From the NCBI GenBank assembly GCA_966674685.1, contig CBKWJC010000034.1, positions 1 to 64,000 of the forward strand: DNA of 64,000 nt, read 5' to 3'. The stretch's first letter is position 1. Each line of letters begins with the position of its first letter. This stretch comes from Thainema sp966674685. Lineage in GTDB: Bacteria > Cyanobacteriota > Cyanobacteriia > Phormidesmidales > Phormidesmidaceae. Shown piece by piece: positions 53,039 through 62,428 of the stretch. Under the pieces are notes generated by a model that was not told where the DNA came from, did not search any database, and saw only the letters and a program-made list of their open reading frames with translations. Position numbers and translations under genes: made by a program.

Positions 53039-53560
53039 TCAGTTTTGAAAAATCTCACTGAAAAAAACTTGAATTAGACATTCAAGTCTTTCATAAACAT
53101 ATAGATGGCCTTGTTGCCAGTTTAGATGAGCGGCTGTTTGAAAATCCTCTAATGCTTCTTGTCGCCATCCCAAATCTAACTTCACTAAGCCTCGTTGTTG
53201 ATAAGCATAGGCAAAGTAAAAATCAAGTTCTAGTGCCTGATTGTAGTTATCTAAGGCTTGCTTACAACAGCCCAAAAAGTGATAGGCTCGTCCTCTATGG
53301 CAGTAGGATAATAGTTGTAGATCTGTTGGGAGTTCCGTTTCCATGCCGGAATCATGGGGTGATATAGCGTAGCTAAAGTCTTCAACAGCTAGGGTGTAGC
53401 AGCCAATCTTCAAGTAAGCTAAGCCACGATTATAGTAAGCATCGATTTTGGATGGATCAATGCTGATTGCCTGGCTAAACGACTGAATCGCGTCTCGATA
53501 ATTATCTAAAGAAGCTTTGCTTATTCCTTGCTGTAAATGATCTAATGCATTCATTAGCAC
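53039..53560 (-). CDS. TPR repeat protein
   Basis: A 173-residue protein with about four tetratricopeptide repeats: NYRDAIQSFSQAISIDPSKI, AYYNRGLAYLKIGCYTLAVEDFSYAI, CHRGRAYHFLGCCKQALDNYNQALELD, and AYQQRGLVKLDLGWRQEALEDFQTA. TPR proteins are scaffolds. Start is ambiguous (GTG at 53560 or ATG at 53554). A similar TPR protein lies at 58227. Confidence 0.85.
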   Translation of the reverse strand: MLMNALDHLQQGISKASLDNYRDAIQSFSQAISIDPSKIDAYYNRGLAYLKIGCYTLAVEDFSYAISPHDSGMETELPTDLQLLSYCHRGRAYHFLGCCKQALDNYNQALELDFYFAYAYQQRGLVKLDLGWRQEALEDFQTAAHLNWQQGHLYVYERLECLIQVFFSEIFQN

Positions 53561-53690
53561 AGTCCTAAGTTATGTGTTTAAGCTATGTCTAGTTGGGATG
53601 ATGAAGTACAACTGACACGGATAGATTCAAATGACAGGAATACTGCGATCGCACCTTGTAATTTGCAATTAGCAGTTTAATGCTCGCGCT

Positions 53691-54707
53691 TTAAATGGAA
53701 CTGCTCTCCAGATAAGATGACCAAATCGCGCTAACTGGAATTTCCCAGCCCGGCAGTAAATCCGGTAGCGTCAGCCGATCTGGATTGGTCAAAACAGTCA
53801 GGTTTTGACCCGGTCGATAAACCGTCACTGTTTCTTCTTCAGGATTAATGAGCAAAGCCGCTCGGCACCCCCGATTGAGCCAGTCTTGCAAATGGCGGTG
53901 TGGAGTGAGCAGCGGTTGATAACTTGATTTAACTTCGACAACAAAATCAGGAATAGTCGCTTGATCTGCGCTGCGCTGAAGGTTGGATCTAGAAATAAAA
54001 GCAATATTCGGACGATGCCATGAGCCATCGGTAAGTCGCAGCACCGTTCCGGGACTGAGGATAAGACCCAGATGAATATCGACCCAATCAACCAGCCACA
54101 TTGTCAAACGAGCGGTTATTTCCCGCGTCAGCCGATCGCCACCGGAGTAGTCGGCATGTCGGCTCAGCTTGGTTTGCGTTCTTAAATGAACATAGAGCTG
54201 ATTTTCTAGAAACGTGCAGTTGACGCCCAATGCATTCAGTAGTTGAATTGCTTCTCCACGACTTCGGCGACCTTGGCGCAGAATACCCAGCAAAATATGC
54301 TCGGTGTCTACTTTAGGTTGTCCCCACTCCAACATTAAGTCAAAGGCATTGCTTAACCCCTGTTGCGCTGAAGCTGAGAAGCAGTTTTGGTATTCGTGTT
54401 CGTCGAAGTAGCCAGACGGCCTATCGGATAGCCCTAAAACGTGAGGTGCCAACTGGTCTAGGGTAATGCCCCGACAGTGGAGTACCTGTGCGGCTAGTCC
54501 GCTGTGTTGGGCAAGTAGCCCAAGGAGTAAATGACTGCTCCTCGTGACGGATAGCCCCAAAGACTGGCTGGTTTGTCGGGCAAGTGAGATCGCATCACTG
54601 GCCGCCGAAGTGAGCGGCACCAGTACGGGTTCGGTAGCTGAGTAGCGGCGAAGTAAGAGGGTTTGATGAATAACATCGAGGTCGCTACAGGCATGAGGGA
54701 CTGCCAT
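53691..54707 (-). CDS. Clp N-domain fused to a Uma2-family PD-(D/E)XK domain
   Basis: A 338-residue fusion from the ATG at 54707, where AGGAGG precedes by 6 bases; the frame open to 54869 overlaps prfC and is less likely. Residues about 25-165 are a Clp repeat domain: SDAISLARQTSQSLGLSV, SHLLLGLLAQ, and a second repeat with DTEHILLGILRQG. Residues about 185-330 match the cyanobacterial Uma2 (DUF820) nuclease-like family: RPNIAFIS, IPDFVVEVKS (D...ExK), CRAALLINPEEETVTVYRPG. Clp N domains bind substrates or adaptors of ClpC. The fusion could deliver a nuclease-like domain to the Clp machine or sense its substrates, which is inference. Confidence 0.82.
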   Translation of the reverse strand: MAVPHACSDLDVIHQTLLLRRYSATEPVLVPLTSAASDAISLARQTSQSLGLSVTRSSHLLLGLLAQHSGLAAQVLHCRGITLDQLAPHVLGLSDRPSGYFDEHEYQNCFSASAQQGLSNAFDLMLEWGQPKVDTEHILLGILRQGRRSRGEAIQLLNALGVNCTFLENQLYVHLRTQTKLSRHADYSGGDRLTREITARLTMWLVDWVDIHLGLILSPGTVLRLTDGSWHRPNIAFISRSNLQRSADQATIPDFVVEVKSSYQPLLTPHRHLQDWLNRGCRAALLINPEEETVTVYRPGQNLTVLTNPDRLTLPDLLPGWEIPVSAIWSSYLESSSI

Positions 54708-54793
54708 AAATTTCCTCCTGGCTATAGGACAAACAGATAGTGGATGAATCGCTATAACGTCAGTGTTCAGACGCATAGCGATGATTTGAAGAT

Positions 54794-56437
54794 TTAGCTC
54801 TGGGGCGGTATTGCGAACGGACTGAGCGCTAGTTCCGGATGATCCGCTTTCACCTGCTCTAGATTCCACTGATTTTTAAACAGCAGAACGGGCCGCTGCC
54901 ATTGGTCTTGCACCACAGCGGTATTAAAAATTCGCCCAACCTTTTCCAGGGCAGGCCAACCGTCTGTGACCCAACGCGCCACGCTGTATGGCAACATCTC
55001 CAGGCGAGTATCAACACCGTATTCTTGCGCTAAACGGAACTGCACTACTTCAAACTGGAGTTGTCCGACCGCCGCTAACAAGGGATCACGCTTCGTTTCA
55101 TCGGTAGAACTGAGGATTTGAACAGCCCCTTCTTCCTGTAGCTCCGAAACGCCTTTGTAGAAGGGCTTGTAGCGAGTGGGATCAGCGTTCTTGAGATAGG
55201 CAAACAGCTCTGGCGAAAAGGATGGAATCGGTGGATAGGTCAGCTTTTGTCCGGTGTAAACCGTATCCCCGATCGCAAATGCACCCGGATTGTTGAGTCC
55301 AACCACATCCCCGGCATAGGCAACTTCAACGGTTTCTCGATCTTGAGCAAACAGTTTTTGGGGACGGGATAGCCGCACGGATTTCCCTGTACGACTGTGA
55401 TTGACCACCATGTCTCGCTCAAATTTGCCGGAGCAGACTCGCAAAAAGGCAACGCGATCGCGGTGCTTTGGATCCATATTGGCCTGAAGCTTAAAGACAA
55501 ACCCAGTGAACTCAGGGTAGGTGGGCTCAATCAGTCCTTCACTACTGTCATGAGGAGCAGGCTTGAGTGCATAGTTCAAAAACGCATTCAAAAACAGCTC
55601 AACGCCAAAGTTGTTCATAGCGCTACCAAAGAACACAGGCGTCATTTGTCCCTGATGCACCGCTTCTAGGTCAAGGTCAGGACAAACCGCGCCCAAAATC
55701 TCTAACTCTTCTTTGAGCTGGTAGTAAAGGTCTTGATCCAGGAGTTCTTCAATGCGGGGATCACCTAGTTTAATAATGGTTTCGGCTGCTTTTTTGCTGC
55801 CATGAGCGGCGGTCTTGCGGAACAGGTGAATGTGCTGGTGGTGGCGATCGTAGACCCCTTGAAACTGATCTCCAGAGCCAATCGGCCAGTTGACCGCATA
55901 GGTTGTCAGCCCCAGTTCCTGCTCAATTTCATCAATTAGTTCTAACGCGGACAAACTAGGCCGATCCAGCTTGTTAATGAAGGTAAAAATCGGTAGCGAT
56001 CGCAACTTGCAAACTTCAAACAGCTTGCGGGTCTGTGTCTCTAAACCCTTAGCTGCATCAATCAGCATCACGGCATTATCAGCCGCTGCTAGTGTGCGAT
56101 AGGTGTCTTCACTAAAGTCTTGGTGGCCAGGGGTATCCAGTAAATTAATCAAACACTGGTTGTACTCAAACTGGAGCACGGTGGAGGTAATCGAAATTCC
56201 CCGCTGCTGCTCCATTTCCATCCAGTCGGAGGTGGCACTTCGCTGCGTGCGGCGAGCTTTAACGGCTCCGGCTTCCTGAATGGCTCCACCGTAGAGCAAC
56301 AGCTTCTCCGTGAGGGTGGTTTTACCCGCGTCTGGGTGAGAAATGATGGCAAAATTACGGCGGTGATTGACCTCTGCAACAAGCTGCTTCGACAACGCAT
56401 CGCGCTGCCCTTGGGCAGGTTTTGCTTCTGTCTGCAT
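54794..56437 (-). CDS. prfC: Peptide chain release factor 3
   Basis: A 547-residue translational GTPase. G1 is IISHPDAGKTTLTEKLLLYG, followed by the switch region SDWMEMEQQRGISITSTV, G3 DTPGHQDFSEDTYR, G4 FINKLDR and the C-terminal region LQEEGAVQIL...LAAVGQLQFEV. RF3 recycles class I release factors after termination. Full length for the family. Upstream (56438-57180) is a long gap that must contain its promoter. Confidence 0.95.
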   Translation of the reverse strand: MQTEAKPAQGQRDALSKQLVAEVNHRRNFAIISHPDAGKTTLTEKLLLYGGAIQEAGAVKARRTQRSATSDWMEMEQQRGISITSTVLQFEYNQCLINLLDTPGHQDFSEDTYRTLAAADNAVMLIDAAKGLETQTRKLFEVCKLRSLPIFTFINKLDRPSLSALELIDEIEQELGLTTYAVNWPIGSGDQFQGVYDRHHQHIHLFRKTAAHGSKKAAETIIKLGDPRIEELLDQDLYYQLKEELEILGAVCPDLDLEAVHQGQMTPVFFGSAMNNFGVELFLNAFLNYALKPAPHDSSEGLIEPTYPEFTGFVFKLQANMDPKHRDRVAFLRVCSGKFERDMVVNHSRTGKSVRLSRPQKLFAQDRETVEVAYAGDVVGLNNPGAFAIGDTVYTGQKLTYPPIPSFSPELFAYLKNADPTRYKPFYKGVSELQEEGAVQILSSTDETKRDPLLAAVGQLQFEVVQFRLAQEYGVDTRLEMLPYSVARWVTDGWPALEKVGRIFNTAVVQDQWQRPVLLFKNQWNLEQVKADHPELALSPFAIPPQS

Positions 56438-57180
56438 GACAAATTCCTATTTCTTAAATTGCTCTGTCTAGCCGTTGATGTGACTTGCGTAGAGTTCAAT
56501 ACACAAAACGACTATGAATTCATGACGCAAACTGCTCAAACTGCATCCGTTGGTTAAGGCAGTTTGGAGCAAGTTGGCAGAGCAATTTAGGGTGGGCACT
56601 GACCGCCAATACTGAGGCTACACAGGCGAATGATGGGAAAGAAGCGATGGCTCACAATTTGCATAAAATGGCACTTCATTCTCATCTTAATAGCATTTGT
56701 GTTGAACCATGACAAGCTCAAACCATTAAGAAAAATTCGAAAATTTGCATCAGTCCGCTGTGATTTTTGGGATAGTGTAGGTTATTCTAGACGCAAATAT
56801 GAGTGGACCCCTGATTATGGCGATTCAACAACTAGGGGTGCTCTCCACCGCCCAAACCAGGCTGTTGCGGGTACTCCCATCTTCAAGCAACTTCATAACT
56901 CCCCCATAGGATTTGCAAGAGACAGCAGAGGTCTATTGCAAGGATGCAGGCTAGTAAAAATAAAGAAGACTGCTGGAATCAGCATACTCGTTGAGTGTGG
57001 ATTGGTTATAGATTAAGTTGCGATGGTTTGCGAACGGCCAATTTTTGCAGGCTAAACAGTGGTGCGATCGCAGTTTGATCATTCAGTTAATTCACCCCAG
57101 ATCGGCTTAATCCAGTATTGAATTCTGATTAAATTCCAGTTGCCATCTGCATCCCGATTCACGCACAAACGGGAGGATTT
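56438..57180. other. Long gap between divergent prfC and epimerase genes
   Basis: A 743-bp gap that must contain promoters for both neighbours. A 128-codon frame at 56630-57016 exists, but the later part of its product is not protein-like and no ribosome site precedes it; its start is a hydrophobic stretch of unclear meaning. One HIP1 octamer lies near 57064. Confidence 0.5.
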
Positions 57181-58170
57181 TTGGTGAAAGCTTTAGTGAC
57201 TGGTGCAAACGGGTTTACTGGCAGCTACCTCGTCCGACATTTGCTAGAGAAAGGGTATGACGTGCGGGCGCTCGTCCGCAAAAGCTCCAACTTAAGTGCC
57301 TTGGACGGACTGCCAATTGAATATGCCTACACGAATCTCGCTGATGATGTGCCGTTGGCTGACAGTGTGATGGCAGGCATTGATATTGTCTATCACATTG
57401 CAGCTCTCTTCCGGGCTGAAAATGTCTCTCAGAAGCTGTTTTGGGATATTAATGTTGGCGGTACGCAGAAAGTACTTCAAGCCGCCAAAATGGCGGGAGT
57501 CAAGCGCTTTGTCCATTGCAGCACAATTGGAGTACAGGGTGAAATTGAGCATCCTCCAGCCACCGAAGAAGCGCCTTATCAGCCCGGAGATTATTATCAA
57601 GAATCCAAGCGCGACGGCGAAATGTTAGCGCTGCAATTTTTTGAGCGAGAAAACATGGCTGGAACCGTGGTGCGGCCTGCGGGGATTTATGGGCCAGGTG
57701 ATACCCGCTTTCTTAAGCTGTTTAAGTACATCAACAATGGTCGATTCAAAATGCTGGGCAATGGCAAGGTACTGTATCACCTAACCTTTGTCGAAGATCT
57801 GGTGAAGGGCATTGCTTTGGCGGGTGAAAAAGAGGCCGCCATTGGCGAAGTGATTACCATTGCTGGCAATGAATATGTCACGTTGAACGAGCTTGTGCAG
57901 GCGATTGCCACTGTTTTGAACAGGCCTATATCTAAGCTTAAATTTCCGGTTTGGCCAGTGTGGTTCGCTGGACTGATGTGTGAAATCGTCTGTAAACCAC
58001 TCGGTATTGATCCACCTATTTATCGGCGACGAGTTGATTTTTTCATTAAAGATCGAGCGTTTGATATCTCAAAGGCAAGGCGTCTGCTGGGTTATGAGCC
58101 ACAAGTCTCTCTGGAAGAGGGTTTGCAACGGACAGCAGCCTGGTACAAAGCCGAGGACTTGCTGGCATAA
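57181..58170 (+). CDS. NAD-dependent epimerase/dehydratase (extended SDR)
   Basis: A 329-residue extended short-chain dehydrogenase. The Rossmann motif TGANGFTGSYL (residues about 7-17) binds NAD(P). The active site YYQESKRDGE carries YxxxK, with STIGV supplying the catalytic Ser/Thr. Downstream RPAGIYGPGDTRFLKLF is typical of sugar or steroid-type epimerases, close to the hopanoid-associated HpnA type. The start is TTG at 57181 or the GTG just after it; GGGAGG lies 8-9 bases upstream. The substrate is unknown. Confidence 0.85.
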   Translation: MVKALVTGANGFTGSYLVRHLLEKGYDVRALVRKSSNLSALDGLPIEYAYTNLADDVPLADSVMAGIDIVYHIAALFRAENVSQKLFWDINVGGTQKVLQAAKMAGVKRFVHCSTIGVQGEIEHPPATEEAPYQPGDYYQESKRDGEMLALQFFERENMAGTVVRPAGIYGPGDTRFLKLFKYINNGRFKMLGNGKVLYHLTFVEDLVKGIALAGEKEAAIGEVITIAGNEYVTLNELVQAIATVLNRPISKLKFPVWPVWFAGLMCEIVCKPLGIDPPIYRRRVDFFIKDRAFDISKARRLLGYEPQVSLEEGLQRTAAWYKAEDLLA

Positions 58171-58226
58171 GCCGCATATAGAGAAGACTCAAAGAAGTGG
58201 CAGTTAATTAGGAGACAGACGGTTTT

Positions 58227-58751
58227 ATGAATACACAAGCGATGGATGCACAAGTGCTGTATCAACGGGGGTTGAACTGGTTTGAACTCGGTTCGTTTCA
58301 CAATGCGATTGAAGACTTCAATCAGGCGCTTTATGCTAATCCAGATTGTGCGGCGGCTTATTATCAACGTGGACTCTGCCGCTCCAAACTAGGCTATACC
58401 CAGCAAGCCATCGAAGATTTCAACGAAACTCTGTGGATTGATCCGGTGCATATCATGGCGCATGTGATGCGGGGGTTGGCGCATTATCGGCTCGGCAACT
58501 ATCAGGAAGCGATCGAAGATTGTGAGCGGGTGATTGAAATGGATTCGACGGTGGCGGTTGCTTACTACTGTAGAGGCTGGATTCGAGCCCAGATGGGCGA
58601 TATCGAAGGGACTTATCACGATTTGCAGCATGCCTCTCAACTTTTAGAGCAAGCGGGTCAGACCCCAGAATTGAACCGGACACAAAATCTGATGCAGCAG
58701 GTTTTATCGAAATCGCTGGATCGACTGTTTAGTGAGCCTTCTGAGCCTTAA
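58227..58751 (+). CDS. TPR repeat protein
   Basis: A 174-residue protein of four TPR units: LYQRGLNWFELGSFHNAIED, AYYQRGLCRSKLGYTQQAIEDFNETL, HVMRGLAHYRLGNYQEAIEDCERVI, and AYYCRGWIRAQMGDIEGTYHDL. GGAG lies upstream of the ATG. It is 56 bp after the epimerase gene and 59 bp before the PP2C gene, so a shared transcript is likely. It may act as a scaffold for the phosphatase, which is inference. Confidence 0.85.
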   Translation: MNTQAMDAQVLYQRGLNWFELGSFHNAIEDFNQALYANPDCAAAYYQRGLCRSKLGYTQQAIEDFNETLWIDPVHIMAHVMRGLAHYRLGNYQEAIEDCERVIEMDSTVAVAYYCRGWIRAQMGDIEGTYHDLQHASQLLEQAGQTPELNRTQNLMQQVLSKSLDRLFSEPSEP

Positions 58752-58810
58752 ATTGTGTAACTTGTCCTGATGTTTTTTGCCTTATAAAACCGTTATGAAA
58801 AAAGAACATT

Positions 58811-60406
58811 ATGTCAGTTGCGATCGCATCTTTAACTTGTCCAAACTCCGGTTGCCAATCGCCTAACCCGGAAACCCATCGGTTTTGCCAGCGGTGTCGC
58901 ACACCACTGCTGAAGCGGTATCTCTGGGTATTAGGAGCTGAGCTGGATCAGAGTCATATCAATACGCTGATTCAAAATCGGTTTTTGATCAAAAGTCCCC
59001 ATATTGTTTTGGATACTCAGCCGCATCAATCTGTTGATCACCATTTATCGCCCTCCGAACTGGAGTTGGGATTAACCCTAGCTCGTCCCTATTTCAAGCT
59101 GTTTAAGTGGCGGCGTCATCTCCCACTGCCCTACACTGCGCTGTCTCTTAGTAATCACCATTCCGATCAAACATTTTTACTGTTGGAACAGGCTCCTATT
59201 TGCCAACAGTATTCACTGACCGATTCAACTTGTTTGGCTAACCTGGCTACAGCGGAGGCGTTAACAAGCGCATGGTCTACGGCAAAGGCGTTGAGGCAAC
59301 TCAATTGGTTGTGGCAAATGGCTCAACTATGGCAACCGTTGCTAAATCAGCACGTTGCATCGAGCTTACTGGAGCCGGAACTGCTGCGGGTTGAAGGATC
59401 GCTGGTGCGGCTGCTGGAGTTACAGTTTGATTCGAATCTACCGCCGCTTTCAGCATTGGGATCGCTTTGGCAGCAGTGGATACCCGATGCTGATCCAAGG
59501 CTTCAGCCGTTCCTGAATCGGCTTTGTGGGCAACTAATCGCTGGAGAGATTGAAATTATTGAAGCCGTCATTCAAGCCTTAGATACCCAATTACAGGATC
59601 AGGCTGCGTCACAGTCACTCAACTGTGCGATCGCAACTCAAATCGATCAGGGGCCAACTCGTAGCCGCAATGAAGATGCGTGCTATTCGTCCGCTACCCA
59701 TCCAACGGCTGATGCGCCTTTTGCCATTGTGTGCGACGGCATGGGCGGTCATGCTGGCGGTGACGTGGCCTCTAACCTCGCCATTCAGGCCGTCATTCAG
59801 AACCTCAAGTTGCTCTCGCTTGAGGCATTGTCCCCCAGTTCTATACTCACAGCCTTAGAGGCCATTATTTATGAAGCCAATGATGTGATTAATGCCGAAA
59901 ATAATGAGCAGCAGCGGCAGTCTAACCAACGCATGGGCACGACGCTGGTGATGGCACTGCTCAAAGATCCCAAACTGTATATTGCTCATGCGGGAGATAG
60001 CCGCGCCTATTACATTACCCGAACAGGCTGCTATCCCCTGACCACCGATCACAATCTGCTCTCTAACTGGGTCGAGATGGGATTCGGCCTCTATCGCGAA
60101 ATGCTGCATCGCGTGGAAGGGGCCAGACTCTCTCAAGCTGTTGGCTTTGGTGCATCTACGACGCTAGCTCCCGATGTTCAGTCTTTGGTGATTGATGAAG
60201 ACTGCGTCATTCTGCTCTGTTCGGATGGTCTCAGTGATCACCAGCTAGTTGAACAATACTGGCAAACCGAGATTTTGCCGATTCTACAAGACAATCGCGA
60301 TGTCACCCTTGCTAGCCAACGCCTAATTGATTTAGCCAATCGGCAGAACGGTCATGACAATGTCACCGTTAGTTTGCTGCACTGCACCGTGACAGCCGTC
60401 ACATAA
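58811..60406 (+). CDS. PP2C-type Ser/Thr phosphatase with zinc-ribbon N terminus
   Basis: A 531-residue protein. The N terminus has a zinc-ribbon pattern (CPNSGCQ, then FCQRCRTPL). The middle region (about 40-270) is of unknown fold. The C-terminal PP2C/PphA-like phosphatase starts at IATQIDQGPTRSRNEDACY, with metal-binding Asp in CDGMGGHAGGDVAS, MGTTLVMALL, HAGDSRAYYI, CSDGLSDH and the final NGHDNVTV. It removes phosphate from Ser/Thr, opposing the Hanks-type kinases that are abundant in cyanobacteria. No kinase gene is next to it. Confidence 0.9.
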   Translation: MSVAIASLTCPNSGCQSPNPETHRFCQRCRTPLLKRYLWVLGAELDQSHINTLIQNRFLIKSPHIVLDTQPHQSVDHHLSPSELELGLTLARPYFKLFKWRRHLPLPYTALSLSNHHSDQTFLLLEQAPICQQYSLTDSTCLANLATAEALTSAWSTAKALRQLNWLWQMAQLWQPLLNQHVASSLLEPELLRVEGSLVRLLELQFDSNLPPLSALGSLWQQWIPDADPRLQPFLNRLCGQLIAGEIEIIEAVIQALDTQLQDQAASQSLNCAIATQIDQGPTRSRNEDACYSSATHPTADAPFAIVCDGMGGHAGGDVASNLAIQAVIQNLKLLSLEALSPSSILTALEAIIYEANDVINAENNEQQRQSNQRMGTTLVMALLKDPKLYIAHAGDSRAYYITRTGCYPLTTDHNLLSNWVEMGFGLYREMLHRVEGARLSQAVGFGASTTLAPDVQSLVIDEDCVILLCSDGLSDHQLVEQYWQTEILPILQDNRDVTLASQRLIDLANRQNGHDNVTVSLLHCTVTAVT

Positions 60407-60473
60407 CAGCCCTTATTTGAGGTGCATAGCGATTTTGCCTCACCCCAGATTAATCACTGTTTTGGCCTGAAAT

Positions 60474-61745
60474 ATGGATGTTTACATTCTTGATTTGCTG
60501 TTTGTCGGATTACTCCTCCTCGTCGTAACTTTGGGGTCGGGATTGATTCAACGGCTGCCACTATCCTATGCGCTGATTTATTTGGCCGTTGGCATTGGCT
60601 TGGGGCCATATGGTCTGGGACTCATCAAGCTTCAGCCAGACTACGCTTTTCTAGAACGGCTGACCGAATTTGTGGTGATTGTGTCGCTGTTTAGCTGTGG
60701 CTTGAAGATGAATCGTCCGTTGAAGCTACCCTGCTGGCAATCAACGCTGCGGCTAATTGTTGGTCTGATGCCATTTTCAATTGTTGCGATCGCACTGGTT
60801 GCCCACTATGCCCTCAACTTTTCGATCGGGGCGGCTGTGCTGCTCGGCGCAATTCTCGCTCCGACTGATCCAGTACTGGCCTCTGAAGTTCAGCTCAAAC
60901 ATGGGGATCACGACAATTTGCGATTTGCGCTCACATCCGAAGGGGGGCTCAACGATGCATTAGCCTTTCCCTTTGTTTACTTCGGGCTGCGCTGGTTTGA
61001 TGATAATCGTTGGCAAAATTGGTTGGTCGATTGGCTGCGGATTGATGGGATCTGGGCAATTACAGCCGGAATCGGAATGGGCATGGCTGTTGCGCTTAGC
61101 ATCACCTGGTTAGAGCGGCAGGTTCATAAAATTCATCCAATTGATACTGTGATGAAAGATTTTATTGCTCTAAGCCTGATTTTGCTGACCTACGCCTTAA
61201 CTGAGCTGGTGAACGGCTATGGATTCCTCGCGGTTTTTGTGGCTGGAATGGTAGTGGCTCGCAAGTCACACAGCCTCGATCGAAAGCTTTCTCAACTGGA
61301 ATTTACTGAACAAATTGAAAAGCTGATGGAGGTTGGAACAATTTTGATTCTTGGCTCGTTGCTCCGCATCGAGCCTATTTTTTGGCATGGAGAGAGCGCC
61401 TTGCTCATTTTAGGGCTGCTGTTTTTTGTGATCCGCCCACTCGGTGCCTGGTTCGTCACCTTGGGACTTGGAAATATGAAACCTCACAATTTACACCTGC
61501 CTGGCACTACACGCTGGCTAATGGGCTGGTTTGGTATTCGCGGTGTTGGTTCTCTCTACTATCTGTCCTATGCGCTCAGCCACGGTCTATCGTCCTCACA
61601 GGCTGATGCTCTGACATGGATTACCTACCTGACCGTTGTGGCTTCGGTTGTGCTGCATGGAATTAGTTCTACTCCGCTCATGGCTTGGTATGAACGCATC
61701 AACGCCCGCCATCCTCAAAACCCCGAAACGGTTTGTCGTTCCTAA
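60474..61745 (+). CDS. Cation:proton antiporter (CPA1/NhaP type)
   Basis: A 423-residue protein with about 12 membrane segments. Ion-binding motifs are APTDPVLASEVQ (DP) and SEGGLNDALAFPFVY (ND). MVVARKSHSLDRK and GWFGIRGVGSLYYLSYALS in the second half are typical of NhaP/CPA1 exchangers. It exchanges Na+ or K+ for protons across the cell or thylakoid membrane. It starts 67 bp after the phosphatase gene on the same strand. Confidence 0.9.
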   Translation: MDVYILDLLFVGLLLLVVTLGSGLIQRLPLSYALIYLAVGIGLGPYGLGLIKLQPDYAFLERLTEFVVIVSLFSCGLKMNRPLKLPCWQSTLRLIVGLMPFSIVAIALVAHYALNFSIGAAVLLGAILAPTDPVLASEVQLKHGDHDNLRFALTSEGGLNDALAFPFVYFGLRWFDDNRWQNWLVDWLRIDGIWAITAGIGMGMAVALSITWLERQVHKIHPIDTVMKDFIALSLILLTYALTELVNGYGFLAVFVAGMVVARKSHSLDRKLSQLEFTEQIEKLMEVGTILILGSLLRIEPIFWHGESALLILGLLFFVIRPLGAWFVTLGLGNMKPHNLHLPGTTRWLMGWFGIRGVGSLYYLSYALSHGLSSSQADALTWITYLTVVASVVLHGISSTPLMAWYERINARHPQNPETVCRS

Positions 61746-61862
61746 TCAGTGTTTGCTATCTCCTGGAGTTTGCCTATGGCTATTAGTCCCCCCTAAACAC
61801 TAATCCAACTCGTTCGCTTGGCTCACATTAGTTCACTTCAGAAAAGTTACGGAGATATCATC

Positions 61863-62309
61863 ATGACCTCACATTCCATGCCTCAAGAAACTTTGACAAG
61901 TTCACTAGAATTACCACTCAGCGAAATTGCAGCGATCAGTCCTGAAGATGCGGAAAAACTACAGCAGCATGGAATTACCAGCAATTTAGATTTGCTGCGG
62001 GTGGCTGGTTTGCGATCGCAACGTGCAGCATTTGCCCAGCGAGTTGACGTTACCGTCTATCAAGTTAACCGCTGGGTGGTGCTGGCCGACCTGTCACGCA
62101 TTCCCTCCGTTGGTTCCCTCTACTGCGATTTCCTATTGCAAATTGGCATTTGCTCAACCGCTCAGCTTGCACAGATCTCATTGAGCGATCTTCAGCGGCA
62201 GGTCAATCGGTTTCAAATACCAATTCTTCATCGGGCAGATTTGTGTCCCGGTATGGGTCTAATTGCGACCTGGAACGGTCAAGCCCAACACCTAAGCCGA
62301 TCTGCTTGA
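61863..62309 (+). CDS. DUF4332-like helix-hairpin-helix protein
   Basis: A 148-residue soluble protein, with the start at 61863 chosen for the GGAG 10 bases upstream and the family-like start; the open frame extends to 61818. It contains two HhH-type units: AAISPEDAEKLQQHGITSNLDLL and RIPSVGSLYCDFLLQIGICSTAQLAQIS, the pattern of DUF4332 proteins. The fold suggests DNA or protein binding, but no function is known. It converges on the rca gene 119 bp away. Confidence 0.7.
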   Translation: MTSHSMPQETLTSSLELPLSEIAAISPEDAEKLQQHGITSNLDLLRVAGLRSQRAAFAQRVDVTVYQVNRWVVLADLSRIPSVGSLYCDFLLQIGICSTAQLAQISLSDLQRQVNRFQIPILHRADLCPGMGLIATWNGQAQHLSRSA

Positions 62310-62428
62310 TGCTCTTTGGCTTTGCAGCTATAGCTATAAAGCCCAGAAGAAGCATGGGTTAGCGCATCGCGGCGGCCAATGCCTCTTCTGCGGCTGGCAA
62401 TGGGTGAGGTACGCAACTCGTCAACGCA

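Noticed and set aside
56630..57016. 128-codon plus-strand frame between prfC and the epimerase gene
   Set aside because: Short hydrophobic start followed by sequence without protein-like pattern; no ribosome site; not reported as a gene.
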